Source: Opitutus sp. (GTDB taxonomy: Bacteria; Verrucomicrobiota; Verrucomicrobiia; Opitutales; Opitutaceae). From it: a stretch of DNA of 33,951 bases. The notes beneath the pieces are model-generated. The model was not told the DNA's origin, made no database searches, and saw only the letters and a program-made list of their open reading frames with translations. The DNA lies in assembly GCA_025361365.1 (NCBI GenBank), contig JANYAM010000030.1, positions 1-33,951 on the forward strand, in the 5' to 3' direction. Both the position numbers and the translations under genes were made by a program. Within the stretch, counting starts at the first letter, position 1, and each line of letters begins with the position of its first letter. Below are positions 1 to 9,882 of the stretch, piece after piece.

Positions 1-3142
<3,142 letters not shown>

Positions 3143-3270
3143 GGAATTTCCCGTTTAAGTGTGAGACGAAAAGAAAGAGACAGAACTCAGCGGTTCAGGA
3201 GTGAACCACCGGCAATGGTGCGCACGGACGCAAAGGCCTCAATGCGCGGAAAGAACGGAAGAAAGCCGAA

Positions 3271-3300
3271 GGACAGGCCGCGGTTGAACACGGCCTGTCC
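3271..3300 (-). terminator. Hairpin in the rplL-rpoB gap, possible attenuator
   Basis: A perfect 10-bp inverted repeat (GGACAGGCCG / CGGCCTGTCC) with a 10-nt loop. It lies 42 bp past the rplL stop and 128 bp before the rpoB start. On the transcribed strand it is followed by TTCGGCTTTCTTCC, a broken U-rich stretch, so termination would be partial at most. In E. coli the same gap holds a partial terminator and an RNase III site that set the ribosomal protein to polymerase ratio. The same role here is inference. Confidence 0.55.
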
Positions 3301-3342
3301 CGGCGAATTGAGATGCTTTGCGGAAGAAAGCGTCAAGTGGAG

Positions 3343-3726
3343 TTACTTGAGCTCCACTTTGGCACCGGCGGCCTCGAGCTTCTTCTTGAGCTCGTCGGCC
3401 TCGGCCTTGTTGACGCCTTCCTTGACGTTCTTCGGCGCGGCCTCGACGAGATCCTTGGCCTCCTTGAGGCCGAGACCCGTGATGGCACGGACTTCCTTGA
3501 TGACGCCAATCTTGTTCGCGCCGGCCTCCTTGAGGACGACGGTGAACTCGGTCTGCGCCTCGGCAGCCGGAGCGCCGGCAGCAGCAGCGCCCGCGGGAGC
3601 GGCGGCGACGGCAGCGGCGGCGGACACGCCCCACTTCGTCTCGAGATCCTTGACGAGGGCGGCGAGTTCGAGAATCGGCTGGGCGGACAGCCATTCAATG
3701 ACTTGGTCTTTGGTGATGTTGCTCAT
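3343..3726 (-). CDS. rplL: Ribosomal protein bL12 (L7/L12)
   Basis: A 127-residue acidic stalk protein of the 50S subunit that recruits translational GTPases such as EF-Tu and EF-G. Residues 1-33 form the dimerisation domain that docks on L10 ([20 protein letters not shown]). Residues 34-58 are an Ala/Pro/Gly-rich hinge, and residues 59-127 are the globular factor-binding domain with the conserved segment [14 protein letters not shown]. The length is normal for the family. The start is supported by CAGGAG about 6 bases upstream of the ATG. It lies 126 bp downstream of rplJ. The GC-rich hinge is strongly alanine-biased, which is usual for bL12. Confidence 0.98.
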   Translation of the reverse strand: MSNITKDQVIEWLSAQPILELAALVKDLETKWGVSAAAAVAAAPAGAAAAGAPAAEAQTEFTVVLKEAGANKIGVIKEVRAITGLGLKEAKDLVEAAPKNVKEGVNKAEADELKKKLEAAGAKVELK

Positions 3727-3852
3727 GGTATTTTCTCCTGAGGCGGATAGCAGTCCCGGTTGGAACGTGTTTAAGGGACGTATCCCCTAGCCGCTTCGTT
3801 GGATGTTTTGCCTCCCGGCTTGCGCCGGAAAAATTGGGTTGGATGGGTTGAT

Positions 3853-4350
3853 TTAGGCGGCGGGAGCAGCTGGCTGCTCCTTCTTGATCTTGGCGTCGAG
3901 CAGGCGGACGAAGGCCGCGCCCTGCATGGTGAGCAGGCCGAGGAACATCGAGCGCAGGACGTCGAACGAAGGCAGGTCGGCGAGTTTCGCAAGGTCGGCG
4001 GCCGTCATGAGCTTCTTGTCCAGGACGCCCACCTTCACTTCGAGCTTCTGCTTTTCCTCGAAGAATTTCTTCAGGGTCTTGGCGACGCCGGCGGGATTTT
4101 TGCCGCCGACAACGATGGCGGTCTGGCCACTGAGAGACTTCTCCAGGTCGGGCAGGCCCAGGGCCTTGGCCGCGACACGGAAGGAGCTGTTCTTCACGAC
4201 GTGGAACTCGGCCTTCTCGGGTGTGAGGCGCTTGCGCAGCTCAGCGGCATCCGCGACGGTGAGTTTCGTGAAGTTGGTGAGGATGACGTAGTCCGACTTC
4301 TTCAGGTGCGTGCTGACCTCGTCGATCAAATATTGTTTTTCGGCTCTCAT
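3853..4350 (-). CDS. rplJ: Ribosomal protein uL10
   Basis: A 165-residue base of the 50S stalk. It binds 23S rRNA together with L11 and anchors L7/L12 dimers through its C-terminal helix. The N-terminal globular part (about 1-130) includes YVILTNFTKLTVADAAELRK, typical of L10, and the C-terminal helix ends in an Ala-rich tail. AAGGAG precedes the ATG. The gene starts only 10 bp after the rplA stop. The separate long L10-binding mRNA leader known upstream of rplJ in E. coli therefore has no intergenic room here and would have to lie inside rplA, if it exists. Confidence 0.97.
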   Translation of the reverse strand: MRAEKQYLIDEVSTHLKKSDYVILTNFTKLTVADAAELRKRLTPEKAEFHVVKNSSFRVAAKALGLPDLEKSLSGQTAIVVGGKNPAGVAKTLKKFFEEKQKLEVKVGVLDKKLMTAADLAKLADLPSFDVLRSMFLGLLTMQGAAFVRLLDAKIKKEQPAAPAA

Positions 4351-4360
4351 GGTGGGCTCC

Positions 4361-5056
4361 TTAGAATTTGTTGAACTCGGTGGCCGCGAGCTTGACGCCC
4401 GGGCTCATGGAGGACGAGAGCGTGACGCTCTTGATGTAGTGGCCCTTGAACGCGGCCGGCTTGGCCTTGCCGATCGCCTCGAGGACGGCGGCGACGTTCT
4501 CGGTGATCTGGTCGGCGGTGAACGAGCGCTTGCCGACGCCGACGCCGATGTTGGCGGTCTTGTCGACCTTGAATTCGACGCGGCCGGCCTTCACGGCCTT
4601 GATGCCCGCGGCGATGTCGTCGGTGACGGTGCCGGACTTGGGGTTCGGCATGAGGCCCTTGGGGCCGAGGACGCGCGCCAGGGTGCGGACCTGCTTCATG
4701 GCCTCGGTCGTCGCGATCGCGACGTCGAAGTCGAGCCAGCCGGCGTTGATCTTGGTCATCAGCTCGGCGAGACCCGCATGGTCGGCGCCCGCGGCGAGGG
4801 CCTTGTCGGCATCATCCGTGAAGACGACGACGCGGACCTTCTTGCCGGAACCGTTGGGCAGCGGCGTGGTGCCGCGCACCATTTGGTCGCCCTGGGCGGG
4901 ATCAACGCCGAGGCGGAAGGACAGCTCGACGGTCTCGTCGAATTTGGCCTTCGGGAATTTGGTCAGGATCTCCACGGCTTCCTTGAGGGGATATTCCTTG
5001 GAGAGGTCAGCGGCGCTGACGGCGCTGCGGTATCTTTTGCTTTGTTTGACGGGCAT
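4361..5056 (-). CDS. rplA: Ribosomal protein uL1
   Basis: A 231-residue protein of the mobile L1 stalk near the E site of the 50S subunit. In many bacteria it also represses translation of the L11-L1 mRNA. The family signature GPKGLMPNPKSGTVTDD is present in the second domain, and the two-domain length is normal. The N-terminus MPVKQSKRYR is basic, as usual. It lies 63 bp downstream of rplK in the same direction. L1 binding to its own mRNA is known elsewhere but was not identified in this sequence. Confidence 0.98.
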   Translation of the reverse strand: MPVKQSKRYRSAVSAADLSKEYPLKEAVEILTKFPKAKFDETVELSFRLGVDPAQGDQMVRGTTPLPNGSGKKVRVVVFTDDADKALAAGADHAGLAELMTKINAGWLDFDVAIATTEAMKQVRTLARVLGPKGLMPNPKSGTVTDDIAAGIKAVKAGRVEFKVDKTANIGVGVGKRSFTADQITENVAAVLEAIGKAKPAAFKGHYIKSVTLSSSMSPGVKLAATEFNKF

Positions 5057-5119
5057 TTTGGACTCCTTGCGGTGCGAACGTCCGTGAGGACTCCCGCGGT
5101 GAGTTATGGTTGAGGGAAA

Positions 5120-5545
5120 TTAGTCGACGACTTCGATACCCATGTTACGGGCGGTGCCGGCGATCATGCGGATGGCGGCCTCGTCGCTGTTGGCGTTGAG
5201 GTCGGCCTTCTTGATTTTGATGATCTCGAGGATCTGCTTCTTCGTGACCTTGCCGACCTTGTCCATGTTGGGCTTGGCCGAGCCGGCCGCGATGCCGGCG
5301 GCCTTCTTGAGGAGCACGGACGCCGGGGGCGACTTGAGGATGAAGGTGAAGGACTTGTCGGAGTAGACCGTGATGACGACCGGAATGATCATGCCATTCT
5401 GGTCCTTGGTCTTCGCGTTAAACTCCTTACAGAAGCCCATGATGTTGACGCCTTGGGCGCCGAGGGCGGGGCCGACCGGGGGCGCCGGATTGGCGGCACC
5501 GGCGGGGAGCTGGAGACGGACGTAACCTTGAATTTTCTTGGCCAT
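5120..5545 (-). CDS. rplK: Ribosomal protein uL11
   Basis: A 141-residue 50S protein that binds the GTPase-associated region of 23S rRNA with L10. The N-terminal domain carries the Pro-rich [20 protein letters not shown] stretch, characteristic of L11 and the thiostrepton-contact region. The C-terminal rRNA-binding domain includes [18 protein letters not shown] and ends with the conserved [10 protein letters not shown]. The length matches the family. The 41-bp gap from nusG is pyrimidine-rich on the coding strand (CCTCCCTCCC) and shows no Shine-Dalgarno sequence, which is unusual for such a highly expressed gene. Confidence 0.98.
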   Translation of the reverse strand: MAKKIQGYVRLQLPAGAANPAPPVGPALGAQGVNIMGFCKEFNAKTKDQNGMIIPVVITVYSDKSFTFILKSPPASVLLKKAAGIAAGSAKPNMDKVGKVTKKQILEIIKIKKADLNANSDEAAIRMIAGTARNMGIEVVD

Positions 5546-5586
5546 GGTAAGGGAGGGAGGACTGGTTGGTAGGGAGGGCGGCTGGA

Positions 5587-6162
5587 TCAGCTTTCAGAGG
5601 CGCGCTGGACCTGCCAGTATTCGAGTTCGACGGGCGTAAACCGACCGAAAATGGAGACGGAAATCTTGAGCTTGCCGCGGGCGGGGTCGACCTCGTCGAC
5701 GCGGCCCGTGAGGTTGGCGAAGGCGCCGTCGGTGATCTTCACTTCCTCGCCGACCTCGAACGTGACCTTCGGGATTTCCTTGCCGGAGGCGGCCTCGATG
5801 CGGGCCTTGATCTCGTCGATCTCGGCCTGGCGGAGCGGCGCGGGCTTGTCGCCGCCGACAAAACCGATGACGCCACCGGCGTCCTTGACGAAGTAGAACG
5901 GCTTGATGATCACCTGGCCGTTCTCGTCGAACAGCTTCATGTTGATGAACACGTAGCCCGGATAGAGCTTGCGGACCTTGGTCGACTTCTTGCCGCCCTT
6001 GACCTCGGACACGACCTCGGTGGGCAGCAGCACCTCGGCGATGAAGTCATCGAGTTCCTCCGCTTTGCGGAACTTCTCGATGTAGTTCTTCACCTTGTTC
6101 TCCTGGCCGGAGAGGGTGTGGAGCGCGAACCATTGGGCGCCGGTGGAAGTCTGGGTGGGCAT
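5587..6162 (-). CDS. nusG: Transcription termination/antitermination factor NusG
   Basis: A 191-residue general elongation factor that binds RNA polymerase and links it to Rho or the ribosome. An NGN domain occupies about residues 9-125 ([29 protein letters not shown]). A KOW domain follows from about 133 to the end ([20 protein letters not shown], then [15 protein letters not shown]). Neither domain carries an insertion, so this is the housekeeping NusG rather than a specialised paralogue. It sits 13 bp downstream of secE, the usual bacterial order. Confidence 0.98.
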   Translation of the reverse strand: MPTQTSTGAQWFALHTLSGQENKVKNYIEKFRKAEELDDFIAEVLLPTEVVSEVKGGKKSTKVRKLYPGYVFINMKLFDENGQVIIKPFYFVKDAGGVIGFVGGDKPAPLRQAEIDEIKARIEAASGKEIPKVTFEVGEEVKITDGAFANLTGRVDEVDPARGKLKISVSIFGRFTPVELEYWQVQRASES

Positions 6163-6175
6163 CGGAGCGGGAGGT

Positions 6176-6382
6176 TTAGCGGCTGACGAGCGAGGTCACG
6201 GCGTCGACCACGTTGTAGAGGGCGAAGTCACTGATGCTGGTGAACAGGCCGAGCAGCACGCACGCGACGATCACGACGATCGTCGAGTCCTTGAGCTCGG
6301 ACTTGGTCGGCCAGCTGGCTTTCTGCAGCTCGCCAACGAGCTCGCTGGCGAAAATGCGGACGGTGCGGAAGGGATTGGCCAT
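6176..6382 (-). CDS. secE: Preprotein translocase subunit SecE
   Basis: A 68-residue inner-membrane subunit of the SecYEG channel. It has the short single-helix form usual outside enterobacteria. A cytoplasmic amphipathic segment contains the conserved VGELQKASWPTKSEL (about 16-30). One membrane helix follows (about 34-50, TIVVIVACVLLGLF). The start MANPFRTVRIF at 6382 is chosen because the longer open frame would run into the tRNA-Trp gene 29 bp upstream. It is followed directly by nusG. Confidence 0.95.
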   Translation of the reverse strand: MANPFRTVRIFASELVGELQKASWPTKSELKDSTIVVIVACVLLGLFTSISDFALYNVVDAVTSLVSR

Positions 6383-6411
6383 GGGAGCGGAAGTGAGAGG
6401 AAGGCGGGAGG

Positions 6412-6487
6412 TGGCAGGCGCGGAGGGAATCGAACCCCCAACCAACGGTTTTGGAGACCGCTACTCTACCAATTGAGCTACGCGCCT
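6412..6487 (-). tRNA. trnW: tRNA-Trp (anticodon CCA)
   Basis: A 76-nt cloverleaf. The acceptor stem AGGCGCG pairs with CGCGCCT, the D-arm is GCTCAATTGGTAGAGT, and the anticodon loop CTCCAAA gives CCA. The T-arm is GGGGGTTCGATTCCCTC. The discriminator base is G, and the terminal CCA is encoded in the DNA (6412-6414). It lies between tuf and secE, as in many bacteria, and is probably co-transcribed and processed out. Confidence 0.96.
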
Positions 6488-6520
6488 GTGGTTATGATTC
6501 TATTTCTTTTAGACGACACA

Positions 6521-6547
6521 GCCGGGACCCCAAAAAGGAGCCCCGGC
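6521..6547 (-). terminator. Strong hairpin between tuf and tRNA-Trp
   Basis: An inverted repeat on the transcribed strand, GCCGGGGCTCC / GGGGTCCCGGC with a TTTTT loop. It makes 11 pairs including two G-T wobbles. It begins 29 bp after the tuf stop and ends 33 bp before the tRNA. The following sequence is not a continuous U-tract, so it may be a partial terminator, an mRNA 3'-end stabiliser or a processing structure. Confidence 0.5.
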
Positions 6548-6576
6548 AGCGTCAGTCGGAAGAGGTTAAGGGACGC

Positions 6577-7767
6577 TTATTCGACGATCTCGGTCACGCG
6601 GCCGGCACCGATGGTGCGGCCACCCTCGCGGATGGCGAACTTCTGGGTCTTCTCCATGGCGATCGGCACGATCAGGTCGATGTCGACGGCGATGTTGTCG
6701 CCCGGCATGATCATCTCCACGCCCTTCGGCAGGTTGACGACGCCGGTCACGTCCGTGGTGCGGAAGTAGAACTGGGGACGATAGCCGTTGAAGAACGGCG
6801 TGTGGCGGCCACCCTCGTCCTTCGAGAGGACGTAGATCTCGGCCTTGGCCTTCTTGTGCGGCTTGATGGACTTCGGGGCGGCGATAACCTGGCCGCGCTC
6901 GATGCCTTCCTTTTCAATACCGCGGAGCAGGATGCCGACGTTGTCGCCCGCCTGGCCCTGATCGAGGAGCTTGCGGAACATCTCGATGCCGGTGACGACA
7001 GTCGTGGTCGTGTCCTTGAGGCCGACGATCTCGACGGTGTCGTTGAGCTTGCAGATGCCGCGCTCGATACGACCGGTGGCGACGGTGCCGCGGCCGGTGA
7101 TCGAGAAGACGTCCTCGACGGACATCAGGAAGGGCTTGTCGAGCTCGCGCAGCGGCTCGGCGATCTCGCTGTCGAGAGCCTCCATCAGCGCCTGAATGGC
7201 GGCCAAGCCCTCGGGCTTGCCCTCGAGGGCGGCGGTGGCGGAACCCCGGATGATCACGGCGGCCTTGCCGTCGAATTGATACTTGGTGAGGAGATCGCGG
7301 ATTTCCTCTTCGACGAGCTCGATGAGGTCCTTGTCGTCGATGAGGTCGACCTTGTTCAGGAAGACGACCAGCTTCGGCACGCCAACCTGGCGGGCCAGGA
7401 GGATGTGCTCGCGGGTCTGCGGCATCGGGCCGTCAGCGGCGGAGACCACGAGGATACCACCGTCCATCTGGGCGGCACCGGTGATCATGTTCTTGACGAA
7501 GTCGGCGTGGCCGGGGCAGTCGACGTGCGCGTAGTGGCGCTTGTCGGACTCATACTCCACGTGGGCGACCGAGATCGTGACGATCTTGGAGGCGTCACGC
7601 ACGGTGCCGCCCTTGGCGATGTCCGCGTAAGTCTTGACCTCAGCGAGACCCTTGCGGGCCTGCGCGGAGAGAATCGCGGTCGTCAGGGTCGTCTTGCCGT
7701 GATCGACGTGACCGATGGTGCCGACATTGACGTGCGGCTTTTTGCGTTCGAACGTTCCTTTAGCCAT
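6577..7767 (-). CDS. tuf: Elongation factor Tu
   Basis: A 396-residue translational GTPase that delivers aminoacyl-tRNA to the ribosome. The P-loop GHVDHGKT is at 19-26, DCPGHADF is at 83-90 with the catalytic His at 87, and NKVD is at 138-141. Domains 2 and 3 follow (about 205 to the end, with [13 protein letters not shown] and [15 protein letters not shown]). Switch I is atypical. Residues 51-65 read [15 protein letters not shown] where most bacteria have a sequence ending in RGITI. The Mg-binding Thr is kept (Thr64). The frame is intact on both sides, so this is not a frameshift. It lies between tRNA-Thr and tRNA-Trp. Confidence 0.98.
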   Translation of the reverse strand: MAKGTFERKKPHVNVGTIGHVDHGKTTLTTAILSAQARKGLAEVKTYADIAKGGTVRDASKIVTISVAHVEYESDKRHYAHVDCPGHADFVKNMITGAAQMDGGILVVSAADGPMPQTREHILLARQVGVPKLVVFLNKVDLIDDKDLIELVEEEIRDLLTKYQFDGKAAVIIRGSATAALEGKPEGLAAIQALMEALDSEIAEPLRELDKPFLMSVEDVFSITGRGTVATGRIERGICKLNDTVEIVGLKDTTTTVVTGIEMFRKLLDQGQAGDNVGILLRGIEKEGIERGQVIAAPKSIKPHKKAKAEIYVLSKDEGGRHTPFFNGYRPQFYFRTTDVTGVVNLPKGVEMIMPGDNIAVDIDLIVPIAMEKTQKFAIREGGRTIGAGRVTEIVE

Positions 7768-7837
7768 ATGGAGTAGTAGTTTAGTTAGGTATTGAAGTTG
7801 TTGATCTTGATTAACGTCGGAGATCAGCGACGTCCCC

Positions 7838-7913
7838 TGGAGCCCAGAACCGGATTCGAACCGGCGACCTCGTCCTTACCAAGAACGTGCTCTACCAACT
7901 GAGCTATCTGGGC
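7838..7913 (-). tRNA. trnT: tRNA-Thr (anticodon GGT)
   Basis: A 76-nt cloverleaf. The acceptor GCCCAGA pairs with TCTGGGC, the D-arm is GCTCAGTTGGTAGAGC, and the anticodon loop TTGGTAA gives GGT. The T-arm is CCGGTTCGAATCCGG. The discriminator is T, and CCA is encoded (7838-7840). It lies 70 bp upstream of tuf, a classic thrT-tuf arrangement, and appears to be the first gene of the cluster. Confidence 0.96.
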
Positions 7914-7949
7914 AGACCAAGTCACTGGCAAAAAACAAAGAGAACGACG

Positions 7950-7978
7950 AAGAAACGCGCCCTAAAATGGACCGTCAA
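7950..7978 (-). promoter_or_regulatory. Candidate sigma-70 promoter of the tRNA-Thr/tuf cluster
   Basis: On the minus strand TTGACG (7973-7978) is a near-perfect -35. A 17-bp spacer leads to TTTCTT (7950-7955), a poor -10. Transcription would begin about 30 nt before the tRNA. The surrounding stretch is clearly AT-richer than its neighbours. The weak -10 keeps this tentative. Confidence 0.35.
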
Positions 7979-8007
7979 CTAGATTCTAACAAATTCCCCA
8001 AAAAACC

Positions 8008-8739
8008 CTACGGCCCCACTAACACGCGGTAGCGCCCGGGATTCAGGCGTTCGCCCACGCGGAGGGTTTTTACAAGATAGGATCGGAAGAAAGCATCTAC
8101 ATCGTCCCACCCCGACCCGCTCGTCAGGACCGGCTCCCCGACCACTCCACCGCTGCCGACCAAGACCACAAATTCCATCGGGGCGTAATCCAAGCGCGGC
8201 GGCAAAAATCCATTAAGAGCCTGCACCACAATGGGTTTGCTGTCCTTAAAATTCCTAATTTCCAAGAAAACGACCCGGGCGGGCAGAGGCGGCCGGGCGA
8301 TGTCGACCTGCCCAAAACCAGCGAATGGCGCCTCGTTGCCCTGGGCGAGCACATCCGACAGTTTTTCCGGCGCGGGCGTGGATTCGGCGCCATAGAGCTT
8401 CAGCTTCTGATCGGCAAAGGTCATGACCGGGTCAAAACTGCCGAAAACCTGCCCCGGCTGCCGGCGCAGCCGGACCGGTAACGGCCGCTGGCCGTAATTC
8501 CATTCTGTCGGGAAAAACAAGGGCCGCGGGTCGAACAAATCCGCCCGCTCCCGCAAAATCTGGTCGGTCGTGCCCTGACCCACGCCCGTAAGCTGCACAA
8601 ACGGATGTTGAGCGGCAGGCGCCGGGACCACGGCGGGTGGCGTGGCCCGTGTCCAACTCCACCACGCGCCGGTCACACCTAACGCGCACCCCAGCGCGAC
8701 CCAAACGCGCCGCTTCACTTCGATCGTTCCGATGCGCAC
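8008..8739 (-). CDS. TonB-like energy transducer protein
   Basis: A 243-residue protein with an N-terminal membrane anchor (about 12-29) and the rest probably periplasmic. The last 55 residues (about 187-241) resemble the TonB C-terminal domain. They contain EFVVLVGSGGVVGEPVLTSG, then an acidic helix WDDVDAFFRSYLVKTL, and end in GRYRVLVG. The Pro-rich linker of classical TonB is missing; the middle (about 45-180) is unfamiliar. A GTG start is preferred because AGGAGG lies 5 bases before it. It is the last gene of an operon after ExbB- and ExbD-like genes, which supports the TonB-like reading. The substrate or receptor served cannot be told from the sequence. Confidence 0.6.
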   Translation of the reverse strand: MRIGTIEVKRRVWVALGCALGVTGAWWSWTRATPPAVVPAPAAQHPFVQLTGVGQGTTDQILRERADLFDPRPLFFPTEWNYGQRPLPVRLRRQPGQVFGSFDPVMTFADQKLKLYGAESTPAPEKLSDVLAQGNEAPFAGFGQVDIARPPLPARVVFLEIRNFKDSKPIVVQALNGFLPPRLDYAPMEFVVLVGSGGVVGEPVLTSGSGWDDVDAFFRSYLVKTLRVGERLNPGRYRVLVGP

Positions 8740-8744
8740 AAAGA

Positions 8745-8750
8745 CCTCCT
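8745..8750 (-). promoter_or_regulatory. Perfect Shine-Dalgarno deciding the GTG start of the TonB-like gene
   Basis: AGGAGG lies 5 nt upstream of the GTG at 8739 and overlaps the end of the ExbD-like gene. It is the strongest ribosome binding site seen in this region, where most genes lack one. It fixes the start and suggests translational coupling. Confidence 0.7.
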
Positions 8751-9189
8751 ATTTCTGCGGGCTGTCCGGTGCCGGCTGGTTGCCGCCCAAAAGCATCCTC
8801 GAAAAACCCGCCGACGCCGCCATGGCGCCCAAGTCCGCGAGCGCCTGCGCCGACACCTGCTTGTCCGCGTTCACCTGCAGCACGGAGCCGGGGTATTTTT
8901 TAGCGTAGCTCTCCATGTGGCCGCGCAGCTCGACCAGGGTATACATGCCACCGTCAAACAGGATCACATTGTCCCGGCGATAACTGATGACGACTGACGT
9001 GGGCACCAAAGCAACCGAGGCTGGCTCAACCACCGGCAGCTCGACCAACAAACCCGGCGCCAGCACGAAGCGCGATCCCAGCAGGTCGAAAAACAGCACG
9101 ATCAGCCCGACGTTCACCCACGCGACGAAATTCAGGTCGCGCGGCGGCGGACTCATCCGCGATTCCAGGTCGAGCGGTCGCGTGATCAT
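8749..9189 (-). CDS. ExbD/TolR-like biopolymer transport protein
   Basis: A 146-residue single-pass protein with a short cytoplasmic N-terminus, a membrane helix at about 20-40 and a periplasmic domain. It aligns with ExbD over the helix: NFVAWVNVGLIVLFFDLLG against the usual pattern with a P-F-I-D-V core. The essential proton-carrying Asp of that pattern (Asp25 in E. coli ExbD) is replaced by Asn26. A different Asp occurs at position 35, deeper in the helix. The periplasmic part keeps ExbD features, including an LVELP segment and a C-terminal LQVNADKQVSAQALADLGAM stretch. Its ATG overlaps the ExbB-like stop by 4 nt, so the two are translationally coupled. Confidence 0.8.
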   Translation of the reverse strand: MITRPLDLESRMSPPPRDLNFVAWVNVGLIVLFFDLLGSRFVLAPGLLVELPVVEPASVALVPTSVVISYRRDNVILFDGGMYTLVELRGHMESYAKKYPGSVLQVNADKQVSAQALADLGAMAASAGFSRMLLGGNQPAPDSPQK

Positions 9190-9830
9190 TTTTTCTCCCC
9201 GGCGTCGTGGCGGTATTCACGCAGCAAAAAGCGCATGAGCTCGCTGCCCGCCCACTCCATGTCCTGCACGAGCGCGCGGACCCGGCCCGTGAGGAAATGC
9301 CGCGCGAGGTGCGCCGGGATCGCCACGGCCACGCCGGCTGCCGCCGTGAGCAGCGCCTCCCACATGCCGCCGGCCAGCACGGCCGGCGTCGCGTAGTTGC
9401 CGCCCTGGTTGAAGAGCCAGAAGGTCTTGATCATCCCGAGGAGCGTGCCCAGCAGGCCGAACAACGGCGCGATCTGCGCGATGGCTGCGAGCGCGCTGAT
9501 GCGCCGCTCGAGCACCGGAAGCTCCACGAGGGCCGCTTCCTGGATGGCGAAGCGCATCGCCTGCTCGTCGTCCGTGGCGTGGCGCAGCCCGGCCTTCACG
9601 ACCTTGGCCACCGGCCCGGGCGTTTCCTCACACAGGGTCAGGGCCTCCATCAACCGCTGCTTCTGCAGCAGGTTCTTGATGCCGCCAAGGAATTCCGTCG
9701 AGCGGATCTGCCCGCGGTGCAGGAACAGCGCGCGCTCGATGAAGAGCACGATCGCCGCCAGCCCGAGCAGGATGAGCAGCCACATCACCGGGCCGCCCTT
9801 GGCGAAGACGTTGTAACTGAAAACCGTCAT
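9186..9830 (-). CDS. ExbB/TolQ/MotA-family proton channel protein
   Basis: A 214-residue inner-membrane protein with three membrane helices (about 14-32, 115-138 and 153-175), the ExbB/TolQ topology. It keeps APLFGLLGTLLGMIKTF (121-137) in helix 2 and MWEALLTAAAGVAVAIPAHL (156-175) in helix 3. The helix-3 Glu is retained (Glu158). The Thr that corresponds to E. coli ExbB Thr181 is Ala163; a Thr sits one residue earlier (162). It would form the motor with the overlapping ExbD-like protein. Family membership is clear. Which of the TonB, Tol or other systems it powers is not, although the downstream TonB-like gene favours TonB-type transport. Confidence 0.9.
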   Translation of the reverse strand: MTVFSYNVFAKGGPVMWLLILLGLAAIVLFIERALFLHRGQIRSTEFLGGIKNLLQKQRLMEALTLCEETPGPVAKVVKAGLRHATDDEQAMRFAIQEAALVELPVLERRISALAAIAQIAPLFGLLGTLLGMIKTFWLFNQGGNYATPAVLAGGMWEALLTAAAGVAVAIPAHLARHFLTGRVRALVQDMEWAGSELMRFLLREYRHDAGEKK

Positions 9831-9882
9831 GGGGTGGCGCTCATCATGCGGCGGGGCCGGCGCGCGTAAATGCCAAAGCTGA

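Noticed and set aside
3815-3828. Hairpin CCGGC-TTGC-GCCGG between rplJ and rplL, considered as a terminator
   Set aside because: The stem is only 5 bp, and on the transcribed strand it is followed by GAGGCAAAAC, not a U-tract.
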